Source: an uncultured Mycoplasmatota bacterium (lineage in GTDB: Bacteria; Bacillota_I; Bacilli_A; RF39; UBA660). From it: a stretch of DNA of 64,000 nt. The DNA lies in the NCBI GenBank assembly GCA_900553395.1, contig USDJ01000003.1:1-64000 (forward strand), in the 5' to 3' direction. Below, piece after piece: positions 34,123 through 41,228 of the stretch (position 1 is its first letter; each line of letters begins with the position of its first letter). The translations under genes and the position numbers were made by a program. Under the pieces are notes generated by a model. It ran no database searches, was not told the DNA's origin, and saw only the letters and a list, made by a program, of their open reading frames with translations.

Positions 34123-34545
34123 AAATATACAGAATTTGATTTAAATAATAGACAAAGCTCATCTAAAACTGGTACATCAACAATTTTAACGAAAGAACAG
34201 TTAGAAGAGAAGAAAAATAGTCCAGTAGCAGTTAACAAAACTCAAAAGAAGATTTATGATTTTGACAAAGAAGGTAAAAAGCTTATTAAATATTTAGATG
34301 TTGAAGAGTTTGAATATTTAGTTGATATTGATATGGCAGAAGAAAAGAAGTATTTTGAGGAAGCTTGCAAAAACATTTCAAAAGTTAGATACAAGAGCTG
34401 TACTGTAGAAGTAAATGAAAATGTGTTGACAGTAACAAAAACAAATAATTTAGATTCTGAAATGAACAAGAATATAAAAGAAACAACTACGCTAGATAGC
34501 ATAAAAGAATCATATTTAGATGATGAGTTATTTACTTGTCAATAA
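34123..34545 (+). pseudogene. Start-less remnant open frame after hisS
   Basis: A frame of 140 codons is open from 34123 to the TAA at 34543-34545, yet it has no ATG, GTG or TTG with a ribosome binding site in its first 70 codons. The first ATG is at 34333, with nothing resembling a binding site nearby. The coding character is good (Lys/Glu/Thr rich; LTKEQLEEKK, KYLDVEEFEYLV, CTVEVNENVLTVTKTNN). It is probably the C-terminal part of a gene whose 5' end was deleted. I do not recognise the family. A terminator follows, so the original gene's end is preserved. Confidence 0.6.
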
Positions 34546-34561
34546 AATAGAAATGAAATAT

Positions 34562-34588
34562 AAAGAGTATTCTTGCTCTTTATTTTTT
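34562..34588 (+). terminator. Rho-independent terminator
   Basis: AAAGAG / CTCTTT stem with an 8-base loop and a T run, ending the remnant gene and possibly hisS transcripts. Confidence 0.7.
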
Positions 34589-34606
34589 AAATCTATAAAC
34601 TTTTTA

Positions 34607-34635
34607 TTGCAAATAGCAAAAAATAATGATATACT
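34607..34635 (+). promoter_or_regulatory. SigA promoter for the aspS T-box transcript
   Basis: TTGCAA at 34607-34612, a 17-bp spacer and TGA-TATACT (-10 at 34630-34635), about 7 bp before the T-box leader. Confidence 0.65.
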
Positions 34636-34641
34636 AAATTT

Positions 34642-34832
34642 GTATTTATTTGGAAGAGTATGTATAAATAGATTAAAGAGAGTTAGTGGTGGTGCGAACT
34701 AATATCAATTTTATATTGAAGACACCAAATGTTAGAATAATCGGGTAACTACGTTAAAGGTTCAGAGATATATCTATGAAGCAAGGTGGCACCGCGGACA
34801 TTTCGCCCTTGCAGTTCATGGATTTTTTTAAT
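34642..34832 (+). promoter_or_regulatory. T-box riboswitch, Asp specifier (GAC)
   Basis: A tRNA-sensing leader ahead of aspS. The conserved T-box AAGGTGGCACCGCGG lies at 34783-34797. In Stem I, AGTA sits on the left side of the specifier loop and TTGAAGACACC on the right, which reads as GAA followed by the codon GAC (34721-34723) for aspartate. The 3' side can fold as a terminator: TCTATGAA-GCAAGG pairs with CCTTGC-AG-TTCATGGA before T7 (34825-34831), while the T-box alternative forms the antiterminator. Uncharged tRNA-Asp would stop termination and raise aspS expression. Confidence 0.92.
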
Positions 34833-34844
34833 TTAGGAGGGTAT

Positions 34845-36158
34845 ATGAAAAAAGTATATGTTAATGAACTTAAAAACTATTTAGAAAAGGAAGTATCATT
34901 TAGTGGATTTGTAGATACAATTAGAGACAAAAAATGGGTAATGTTTGTAATTCTTAGAGATAGCACTGGTAAAGTTCAAATGACAATTGAAAAAAGTGAA
35001 GAGAAAAATAAAGAATTGCTAGAGATAATGTCAAATATAACAGTAGAAAGTACTATTAAAGTAAATGGTATAATTAAAAGTAATGAGGCTGTAAAATTAG
35101 GTGGAATGGAATTAATACCAGATTCAATTGAAGTAACTAGTTTGGCAGAAACATTACCATTTGATTATAATAATTTAGATGGCGTTAATATTGATACAAG
35201 GCTTGACTATAGATGGATAGATTTAAGAAATGAAAAAAATATGTTGGCTAGACAAATAGAATCTACTTTTGTTCAAGCTATGAGAGAGTATTTATATAAA
35301 AATGATTTCACTGAAATACACACTCCAAAGCTAATTGGAGCTGCAAGTGAATCAGGTAGTGAAGTGTTTGAAGTTAAATACTTTGGTAGAAATGCTTATT
35401 TAGCTCAAAGTCCTCAATTTTATAAGCAAATGGCTATAGCTGCTGGTATGTCTAAAGTTTTTGAAGTAGCACCTTGTTTTAGAGCAGAAAATTCAAATAC
35501 AAATAGACATGCTACTGAGTTTACATCATTCGATTTGGAGTTTTCATATATAGATAGTTATGAAGATGTAATGGATTTTGAGGAAGACCTTATCATATCA
35601 GGTTTAACAAAAATAAAAGAAAAATATGGCGATAAGATAAAAGAATTATTTGGTAGAGAAGTTGTAATTCCTTTAAAACCTTTCCCAAGAATGAAATTAA
35701 AAGATTTATATCAAGAGTTAAACGAAAGATATGGATTTGTAATCCCAACGACTGATATTGGAGATATGAATGCTGAAGCTGAAAAATTAACATATAGATT
35801 AGCGCAAGATAAGTTTAACAGTGAATTTATGTTTGTAGTTGATTATGCTGCAACTAAAAGACCTTTTTACCATATGAGAGATAAAGATGGAAAATTACAG
35901 GGATATGATTTAATTTGGAGAGGTACAGAAATTACGTCTGGAGCGCAAAGAGAGCATAGATATGAGGAACTTGTAAAAAATGCAAAAGAAAAAGGTTTAG
36001 GAAAAGACGTTGAATTTTACTTACAATTCTTTAAGTATGGCTGTCCTCCACATGGCGGATTTGCTATTGGCGTAGATAGAATGACTATGTTAATATTAGG
36101 ATTGTCTATAAAAGAAGCACAATTTGTATTCAGGGGACCAAATAGATTGAATCCATAA
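34845..36158 (+). CDS. aspS: Aspartate-tRNA ligase, archaeal/compact type
   Basis: A 437-residue class II synthetase. The N-terminal OB fold (about 1-105; VSFSGFVDTIRDKKW) binds the anticodon. The catalytic part has motif 2 (FEVAPCFRAENSNTNRHATEFTSFD with the conserved RxE), the aspartate-specific loop, and motif 3 (GGFAIGVDRMTM). The GAD insertion of the usual bacterial enzyme (about 590 residues) is absent, so this is the archaeal-genre AspRS found in some Bacillota. Such enzymes are often non-discriminating and also charge tRNA-Asn, with GatCAB completing Asn-tRNA; no gatCAB or asnS is in the window. The GAC T-box confirms aspartate. The ATG follows AGGAGGG. Confidence 0.93.
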   Translation: MKKVYVNELKNYLEKEVSFSGFVDTIRDKKWVMFVILRDSTGKVQMTIEKSEEKNKELLEIMSNITVESTIKVNGIIKSNEAVKLGGMELIPDSIEVTSLAETLPFDYNNLDGVNIDTRLDYRWIDLRNEKNMLARQIESTFVQAMREYLYKNDFTEIHTPKLIGAASESGSEVFEVKYFGRNAYLAQSPQFYKQMAIAAGMSKVFEVAPCFRAENSNTNRHATEFTSFDLEFSYIDSYEDVMDFEEDLIISGLTKIKEKYGDKIKELFGREVVIPLKPFPRMKLKDLYQELNERYGFVIPTTDIGDMNAEAEKLTYRLAQDKFNSEFMFVVDYAATKRPFYHMRDKDGKLQGYDLIWRGTEITSGAQREHRYEELVKNAKEKGLGKDVEFYLQFFKYGCPPHGGFAIGVDRMTMLILGLSIKEAQFVFRGPNRLNP

Positions 36159-36184
36159 AAAGTTTTGATTTTAAAACTTTTTTT
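36157..36184 (+). terminator. Rho-independent terminator of aspS
   Basis: A 9-bp stem AAAAGTTTT / AAAACTTTT with a 6-base loop and a T run. Confidence 0.75.
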
Positions 36185-36194
36185 GTGGTATAAT
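36165..36194 (+). promoter_or_regulatory. Promoter inside the aspS terminator
   Basis: TTGATT at 36165-36170, an 18-bp spacer and TATAAT at 36189-36194, overlapping the aspS terminator hairpin. This is economical spacing for the next gene. Confidence 0.45.
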
Positions 36195-36209
36195 TACATA
36201 GGTGGTATG

Positions 36210-36704
36210 ATGAAAAAGAATAAAGAAAAGTTAGTTAGAACTATATTAAACAAAACAGAAAGTGATGCAGAGAAAAATTATCAGGAATTGCTTGATATGC
36301 TTGTTGATGAGCCGATTGCGATTAATGTAGATAAAGAAGAAAAAAGATCAATAGGTGAAAAGCTTTCAGATTCTATAACTCGTCTTGCTGGATCTTGGAC
36401 TTTTATAATAATTTTCTGCTTATTTTTGTTTGTGTGGATGATGTTAAATACTTTTGTATTTAGTGGAATAGATGATTATCCATTTATTCTACTTAATTTA
36501 GTACTATCTTGCATAGCTGCTATACAAGCTCCAATAATTATGATGAGTCAAAATAGGGAAGCTAAAAAAGAAAGTCTAAAAAGTACAAATGATTATAAAA
36601 CAAATATTAAAAGTGAGCTGATATTAGAAGAGCTTCACGATAAAATGGAAGAGATTTTAAAAAATCAAAATGAAATACTTAACCTGCTAAATAAAAATAA
36701 GTAA
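36210..36704 (+). CDS. DUF1003 membrane protein
   Basis: A 164-residue protein with the DUF1003 signature: GSWTFIIIFCLFLFVWMMLN, then YPFILLNLVLSCIAAIQAPIIMMSQNR between two membrane spans (about 65-85 and 95-115). Both tails are charged; the C-terminal half forms a coiled coil (ELILEELHDKMEEILKNQNEI). DUF1003 members have no settled function. Of two adjacent ATG codons, 36210 has the better spacing to GGTGG. Confidence 0.83.
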   Translation: MKKNKEKLVRTILNKTESDAEKNYQELLDMLVDEPIAINVDKEEKRSIGEKLSDSITRLAGSWTFIIIFCLFLFVWMMLNTFVFSGIDDYPFILLNLVLSCIAAIQAPIIMMSQNREAKKESLKSTNDYKTNIKSELILEELHDKMEEILKNQNEILNLLNKNK

Positions 36705-36718
36705 ATTATTTAAAAAGT

Positions 36719-36747
36719 TTGATTTTATAAAGAAATTGTTATATAAT
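36719..36747 (+). promoter_or_regulatory. SigA promoter for the SPFH gene
   Basis: TTGATT at 36719-36724, a 17-bp spacer and TATAAT at 36742-36747. Confidence 0.6.
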
Positions 36748-36785
36748 GTTAGTAGTATGAGTAGTATACTAGAAGGGATGATAAA

Positions 36786-37991
36786 ATGGGTTTAATTAGA
36801 GCAGCAGTAGACGCTGTATCAGGTACTTTAAAAGATCAATGGAAAGAGGCCATTAGATGTGAAAATTTAGACAATGATACATTGATGGTAAAGAAAACAA
36901 CGCCAACTAAAGTTATTTCAAATGGTTCTACAATTATAGTAGCACCAGGACAATGCGCTATTATATATGATAATGGTAGAATTGTTGATGCAACAGCAGA
37001 AGAAGGATTTTATACTTATGATACTTCATCAACACCATCATTATTTGCTGGACAATTTGGTCCAATGTTTAAAGAAATGTGGCAAAGATTTACATATAAT
37101 GGTGCTACAGCAAAAGAACAAGCGGTATTTTTCTTTAATATAAAAGAAATAATGAACAACAAATTTGGTACTTCAACACCAATCATGTATAAAGACTGGG
37201 GACATCCTTTGATGAACGCTAGAACAAATACTTATTATGCTATGAGTGTTAGAGTTAGATGTCATGGAACTTATACATTTAAAATATGTGATCCATTTTT
37301 GTTTATGCAAACTATAGCTGGAACTGCAGATGTATATAAAAAGCAAGAATTAGAAGAGCAAATGCATTCAGAGGTTATAGCATCTTTTGCAAACGTTATG
37401 AATGGATTAGGTAGTGACAAATACAAAATAGAGGTATTAGAACTACAAAATAAAACTGATGAAATTAAAAAGATAATGGACGAAAATGTATTCGACCAAA
37501 GCATAAGAAACAGAGGTATTCAATTAATATCATTTGCAGTAGAGCCAGTTTCTCTTGATGAAGAATCTCAAACTAAACTTGATAATTATGAAATTGGTGG
37601 AGATCAATATCAACAACAAGGTGTTCTTACTGGATCTTTCGGAGAAGCTATAAAAGGAGCTGCAAATAACGCAAATGGAGCAGCAACTGGTATGATGGGA
37701 ATTGGCATGATGAATATGACTTCAGGTAATGCTTTTGGTGGAATGATGTCAGGACAAAAACCAGAGTATATGAAACCTCAAGGAGAACAATTAAAAGAAA
37801 CTAAAGTAAGTGAACCAGAAAGCGTAGATTTAGTTAAGTGTCCAAATTGTGGTACACCAATAACAGGAAGATTTTGTACTGAATGTGGAACAAAGAAGCC
37901 AGAACCAGCTCAAGATAAGTTCTGTCCAGAATGTGGAAGCAAAGTTTCAGATAGTGCTAAATTCTGTGTAAACTGTGGACATCAATTATAA
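36786..37991 (+). CDS. SPFH-domain protein with C-terminal zinc ribbons (YdjI-like)
   Basis: A 401-residue cytoplasmic protein. Residues of about 50-275 form an SPFH/Band-7-like fold (PGQCAIIYDNGRIVDATAEEGFYTYD, then YYAMSVRVRCHGTYTFKICDP). A Gly/Met-rich linker (about 280-325) follows, then two zinc-ribbon modules (CPNC ... CTEC and CPEC ... CVNC) up to residue 400. The layout is that of Bacillus YdjI, part of an envelope-stress locus with the PspA homologue LiaH-like YdjF and YdjG-H; only this member is present. It may bind membranes under stress, which is an inference. Confidence 0.88.
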   Translation: MGLIRAAVDAVSGTLKDQWKEAIRCENLDNDTLMVKKTTPTKVISNGSTIIVAPGQCAIIYDNGRIVDATAEEGFYTYDTSSTPSLFAGQFGPMFKEMWQRFTYNGATAKEQAVFFFNIKEIMNNKFGTSTPIMYKDWGHPLMNARTNTYYAMSVRVRCHGTYTFKICDPFLFMQTIAGTADVYKKQELEEQMHSEVIASFANVMNGLGSDKYKIEVLELQNKTDEIKKIMDENVFDQSIRNRGIQLISFAVEPVSLDEESQTKLDNYEIGGDQYQQQGVLTGSFGEAIKGAANNANGAATGMMGIGMMNMTSGNAFGGMMSGQKPEYMKPQGEQLKETKVSEPESVDLVKCPNCGTPITGRFCTECGTKKPEPAQDKFCPECGSKVSDSAKFCVNCGHQL

Positions 37992-38017
37992 AAAGATAGA
38001 AAAACTATCTTTTTTTG
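37991..38017 (+). terminator. Rho-independent terminator
   Basis: A 9-bp stem AAAAGATAG / CTATCTTTT with the loop AAAAA and a T run. Confidence 0.85.
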
Positions 38018-38046
38018 TTGTATTTAAAAATTAAAAATGTTATAAT
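38018..38046 (+). promoter_or_regulatory. Promoter of the 6S-like RNA
   Basis: TTGTAT at 38018-38023, a 17-bp spacer and TATAAT at 38041-38046. Transcription would begin at about 38052-38053, exactly where the terminal helix starts. Confidence 0.65.
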
Positions 38047-38051
38047 TATAT

Positions 38052-38233
38052 TGCTGGATGGTACGGTGTTAATCCTTATGAAAAACCTACTAATCGATAT
38101 AAAAGGGAATCTAATTCATAGCTGGTGTTGAAAGCCTAATTCAATTGGGGATCCTAAAGGTTATGATGTGATGCCCACCTGGGAGACTAGGTTTTATTCG
38201 ATTCAGGATTGCCGTCTATCTGGCATTTTTTAT
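38052..38233 (+). ncRNA. ssrS: Probable 6S RNA
   Basis: About 180 bases with no reading frame but rod-like pairing. The 5' TGCTGGATGG-ACGG pairs with 3' CCGTCTATCTGGCA (some G-T pairs, one bulge), followed by T5. Just inside, AATCC pairs with GGATT, and after an open stretch AAAACCTA pairs with TAGGTTTT. The middle contains GCCCACCTGG. A long closing helix with a large internal bubble is the 6S design, which traps SigA RNA polymerase. Its place after aspS agrees with 6S-1 in Bacillus. A self-contained promoter and terminator argue against a riboswitch for the next gene. Confidence 0.65.
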
Positions 38234-38246
38234 TTTTGGAGGATGT

Positions 38247-38846
38247 ATGGTGGAAGAAGTTACATTATTAGATGATACTTATGTTATATTCGATTTAGAA
38301 ACGACTGGGCTTTATCCTAATTCTGGCGATACTATAATTGAAATAGGCGCAGTCAAACTAACTAAAGGAAAAGTAATAGATCGCTTTGACTTGTTTATCA
38401 ATCCAGGCAAACCTTTATCAGATGAGATTATAAAAGTTACCGGAATTAATGATGATATGCTAAAAAATGGTATAACTGAAAAAGAAGGCGTTGAGAAGTT
38501 TAAAATTTGGATAGGTGATATACCTTTAGTAGCGCATAATGCTAAATTTGATATAGCATTTATAGAAAATGCCTATTTAAAATACGATTTAGGTAAGTTA
38601 AAAAACGTAGTTATAGATACTCTTGGATTATCTAGATATTTAGAGTCGAATGAAAGGTATCACAATTTAGCTACACTTGTTAAAAGATATGAAATTCCAT
38701 GGGATGAGGACAAACACCATAGAGCTGATTATGATAGTGAAGGTACTGCTTTGATTTTTTTAAAAATGCTTAAGAAATTATCCTTGAATGATTTTAAAAC
38801 AATAAAGGATTTGTATAAATATCCATTCATTGTTATAAGAAAATAA
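38247..38846 (+). CDS. Stand-alone PolC-type 3'-5' exonuclease
   Basis: A 199-residue DEDD-family exonuclease. Exo I has YVIFDLETTGLYP, Exo II has VAHNAKFDIAFIEN, and Exo III has HHRADYDSEGTA, holding the metal-binding acidic residues. Sequence around them (IGAVKLTKGKVIDRF, VTGINDDMLK, NVVIDTLGLSRY) is closer to the exonuclease domain inside PolC than to DnaQ. No polymerase part follows. It may proofread, degrade DNA or process RNA. The start follows TTGGAGGA and the gene lies directly after the 6S-like RNA. Confidence 0.88.
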   Translation: MVEEVTLLDDTYVIFDLETTGLYPNSGDTIIEIGAVKLTKGKVIDRFDLFINPGKPLSDEIIKVTGINDDMLKNGITEKEGVEKFKIWIGDIPLVAHNAKFDIAFIENAYLKYDLGKLKNVVIDTLGLSRYLESNERYHNLATLVKRYEIPWDEDKHHRADYDSEGTALIFLKMLKKLSLNDFKTIKDLYKYPFIVIRK

Positions 38847-38857
38847 ATTGAACAAAA

Positions 38858-38886
38858 AAAACGACACTTTAATTGTGTCGTTTTAA
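38858..38886 (+). terminator. Rho-independent terminator
   Basis: A 10-bp stem AAAACGACAC / GTGTCGTTTT with a 7-base loop. The T run is short. Confidence 0.75.
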
Positions 38887-38908
38887 TTATAATTAATTTG
38901 GTGATGAT

Positions 38909-39685
38909 ATGAAGGTATACTTAGATCTTGTCATGATACTAAATTTTTCTATTGATTTTCTTTTACTTCTTTGCGTATCTATACTATTAAAAAGAAATGC
39001 GAGTATAAAAAAAATGATGCTTGGTGCATTTGTAGGCGGTATAAGTATACTATTTTTGTTTTTTAACATAAATAATATCGTACTATTTATATTAAAGCTT
39101 TTTATTAGTCTTTTAATGATATTAATTTCTTTTAATTATAGAAATTTAAAGTATACTTTAACTAATTTATTATATTTATATATAGTAGGCATAGTATTAG
39201 GTGGCGCATTATATTTTTTGAATATACAGTTTTCATATAAGCATAGTGGAATAGTTTTTTATTCTAATGGTGTAAGTATCAATTTTATTTTTATAATTTT
39301 AACTTCTCCTATAATTTTATATATTTATACTAAACAATCTAAAATGTTAAGGTATACATATTCAAATTATTATAATGTTAAATTGTTTTTAAATAATACG
39401 AGTTATGATTATGTCGGATATTTAGATAGTGGTAATGTTTTAACGGATAATATAACGAATAAGCCAGTAATATTAATAGATAAACGTAAGTTGCTATTTG
39501 ATATTAAAGAGTTTAGAATCATACCATTTATGTGTGTTAATGGCACTAGCACGTTAAAAGTTGTAAAAATTGACAAATTACTATTTAACAATAAAGAATA
39601 TAATAATGTATTACTTGGTATTATGGATAAAATTTCATTTGATGGAGTAGATATATTACTTAATAGAAAATTATTGGAGGAATAA
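38909..39685 (+). CDS. spoIIGA: Pro-sigma-E processing peptidase SpoIIGA
   Basis: A 258-residue aspartic protease. The first half has five membrane spans (start KVYLDLVMILNFSIDFLLL is typical). The C-terminal cytosolic half carries the catalytic motif YLDSGNVLTD and DGVDILLNRKLL at the end. In Bacillus it sits in the septum and cuts pro-SigE after a signal from SpoIIR in the forespore. It lies 1 bp before sigE's ATG, so the substrate is co-transcribed. The catalytic Asp-Ser-Gly replaces the more common Asp-Thr-Gly, which is acceptable for aspartic proteases. Confidence 0.93.
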   Translation: MKVYLDLVMILNFSIDFLLLLCVSILLKRNASIKKMMLGAFVGGISILFLFFNINNIVLFILKLFISLLMILISFNYRNLKYTLTNLLYLYIVGIVLGGALYFLNIQFSYKHSGIVFYSNGVSINFIFIILTSPIILYIYTKQSKMLRYTYSNYYNVKLFLNNTSYDYVGYLDSGNVLTDNITNKPVILIDKRKLLFDIKEFRIIPFMCVNGTSTLKVVKIDKLLFNNKEYNNVLLGIMDKISFDGVDILLNRKLLEE

Positions 39686-39686
39686 T

Positions 39687-40373
39687 ATGTTAAAAAGAAT
39701 ATTAGCGTTTATTAGAAAAATATTTAAAAATAGTGGAATATATTTTGTGGGAAGTACGGATAAATTACCAGAGCCTTTATCAAAAGAAGAAGAGGTAAGA
39801 TATGTCGAATTATCTATGGCAGGTGATGAAAATGCAAGAAACAAGCTTATAGAACATAATTTACGTTTAGTAGTATTTCTCTCAAAAAAGTATGAAAATA
39901 CTGGAGTTGATTTAGAAGATTTAGTAAGCATTGGGACTATAGGCCTTATAAAGGGAGTAAATACTTATAAACTTGATAAAAATATTAAGCTAGCAACTTA
40001 TGCATCTAGATGCATAGATAATGAGATATTAATGTTTTTAAGAAAAAATAAAAGGAGAAAAGGTGAAGTTAGCTTCGAAGATAGCTTAAGCTATGATAGT
40101 GAAGGTAATGAGTTAAAACTGGAGGATATTTTAGGAACTGATCCAGATACAGTAACAAGAGGACTAGAAGAAGAGGTTGAAAGAAAAATATTATATCAGG
40201 AATTAAAAAAACTAAATGGAAGAGACAAAGAAATTATGGTAATGAGATATGGCCTTTTAGGAGCTAAAGAATTAACACAAAAGGAAGTAGCAGAGAAGCT
40301 TGGAATAAGTCAGTCTTATATATCTAGGATAGAAAAGAAGGTTATAAATCGATTAAAATTACAAAATAGATAG
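39687..40373 (+). CDS. sigE: Pro-sigma-E, mother-cell sporulation sigma factor
   Basis: A 228-residue sigma-70 factor for early mother-cell genes. The N-terminal stretch before KLPEPLSKEEE (about residues 1-25) is the pro-sequence removed by SpoIIGA; its YFVGSTDKLPEPL resembles the cleavage region of Bacillus SigE. Region 2 has LVVFLSKKYENTGVDLEDLVSIG, and TYASRCIDNEILMFLR is present. Region 4 has GRDKEIMVMRYGL and the helix-turn-helix QKEVAEKLGISQSYISRIEK. The usual next gene, sigG, is replaced by murI. Confidence 0.95.
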   Translation: MLKRILAFIRKIFKNSGIYFVGSTDKLPEPLSKEEEVRYVELSMAGDENARNKLIEHNLRLVVFLSKKYENTGVDLEDLVSIGTIGLIKGVNTYKLDKNIKLATYASRCIDNEILMFLRKNKRRKGEVSFEDSLSYDSEGNELKLEDILGTDPDTVTRGLEEEVERKILYQELKKLNGRDKEIMVMRYGLLGAKELTQKEVAEKLGISQSYISRIEKKVINRLKLQNR

Positions 40374-40402
40374 TTGAATAAAAATGGCAAATTTGGTATA
40401 AT
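40374..40402 (+). promoter_or_regulatory. SigA promoter for murI
   Basis: TTGAAT at 40374-40379, a 17-bp spacer and TGG-TATAAT (-10 at 40397-40402). Confidence 0.65.
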
Positions 40403-40440
40403 TAATGATATTAAAAATTTAAAAGATTAAAGGTGAAGTT

Positions 40441-41160
40441 ATGAGGATTGGAGTTTTTGACTCAGGTGTTGGTGGATTAACTGTGTTAAATCATTTAGTT
40501 AATACATACCCAAATCACGAATATATATATTATGGAGATACTAAGAATGTACCATATGGAAATAAAAGCATAGAAGAGTTGGAAAAATTAGCAGATAATA
40601 TTTTTCAGTTTATGTTATCTAAAAGGGTAGACATTATTGTTATTGCCTGTGGAACTGTAAGCTCTAATTTAGCAGATAAATTAAGAAAAAAATACAGCAT
40701 TAATATTATTGATATAGTAAGCCCTACAATAAATTATATAAATAATAGCCATTATAAAAATATAGGAGTAATAGCTACCAAGAGGACTATAGAAAGTGGG
40801 GTATTTTCTAATCGAATAAACAAAAAGATTAAGGAAATCGCTTGTCCAGAATTTGCTGAACTAATAGAAAAAAGAGATTTTAATTTAATAGATGAATATA
40901 TTAAAATATATTTATCACCTCTAAAAGATTGTGATTTGATAATTCTTGGATGCACACATTATCCTATAATAAAGAGTAGAATAAAAAAATACTTAAATAA
41001 TGACTGTGTACTGCTTGATATGAGTATGGTGATTCCAAATGAATTTTTAACTTGTTCTAAAAAAAGAGTGGATTTATATTTTACAAAATACGATAATAAC
41101 ATTATTGAAAATATTGATTTTATCTTAAATTTTAAGGTTAATAGTATAAATATAATATAA
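40441..41160 (+). CDS. murI: Glutamate racemase
   Basis: A 239-residue enzyme that makes D-glutamate for peptidoglycan. Both catalytic cysteines are visible in their motifs: VIACGTVSS (about residue 71) and ILGCTHYPI (about 175). The N-terminal IGVFDSGVGGLTVLN and YYGDTKNVPYGNKS bind substrate. It is slightly shorter than usual (about 265). It has its own promoter. Its position after sigE is not the usual one. Confidence 0.95.
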   Translation: MRIGVFDSGVGGLTVLNHLVNTYPNHEYIYYGDTKNVPYGNKSIEELEKLADNIFQFMLSKRVDIIVIACGTVSSNLADKLRKKYSINIIDIVSPTINYINNSHYKNIGVIATKRTIESGVFSNRINKKIKEIACPEFAELIEKRDFNLIDEYIKIYLSPLKDCDLIILGCTHYPIIKSRIKKYLNNDCVLLDMSMVIPNEFLTCSKKRVDLYFTKYDNNIIENIDFILNFKVNSINII

Positions 41161-41174
41161 ATTTAAACAAAGTC

Positions 41175-41203
41175 TTGAAAAAGCTTCGTTTTTGTTTTAT
41201 AAT
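41175..41203 (+). promoter_or_regulatory. Strong SigA promoter for the thioester adhesin
   Basis: TTGAAA at 41175-41180, a 17-bp spacer and a perfect TATAAT at 41198-41203, 26 bp before the GTG start. Confidence 0.65.
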
Positions 41204-41228
41204 TAATATGATGATAGGAGGATAAGTT

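Noticed and set aside
34520..34702. 60-codon open frame in front of aspS
   Set aside because: It spans the terminator, promoter and Stem I of the T-box, has no ribosome binding site, and its sequence is explained by RNA structure.
34845..36158. Calling the synthetase AsnRS
   Set aside because: The T-box specifier is GAC and the catalytic region matches archaeal AspRS; AsnRS would go with an AAC specifier.
36719..36785. Additional short coding frames between the DUF1003 and SPFH genes
   Set aside because: The gap is only a promoter and leader; no start with a binding site apart from the SPFH gene.
38052..38233. Reading the structured RNA as a riboswitch for the exonuclease gene
   Set aside because: The terminal helix closes the whole RNA directly before the T run, with no competing antiterminator, and a separate promoter defines its 5' end; a free RNA fits better.
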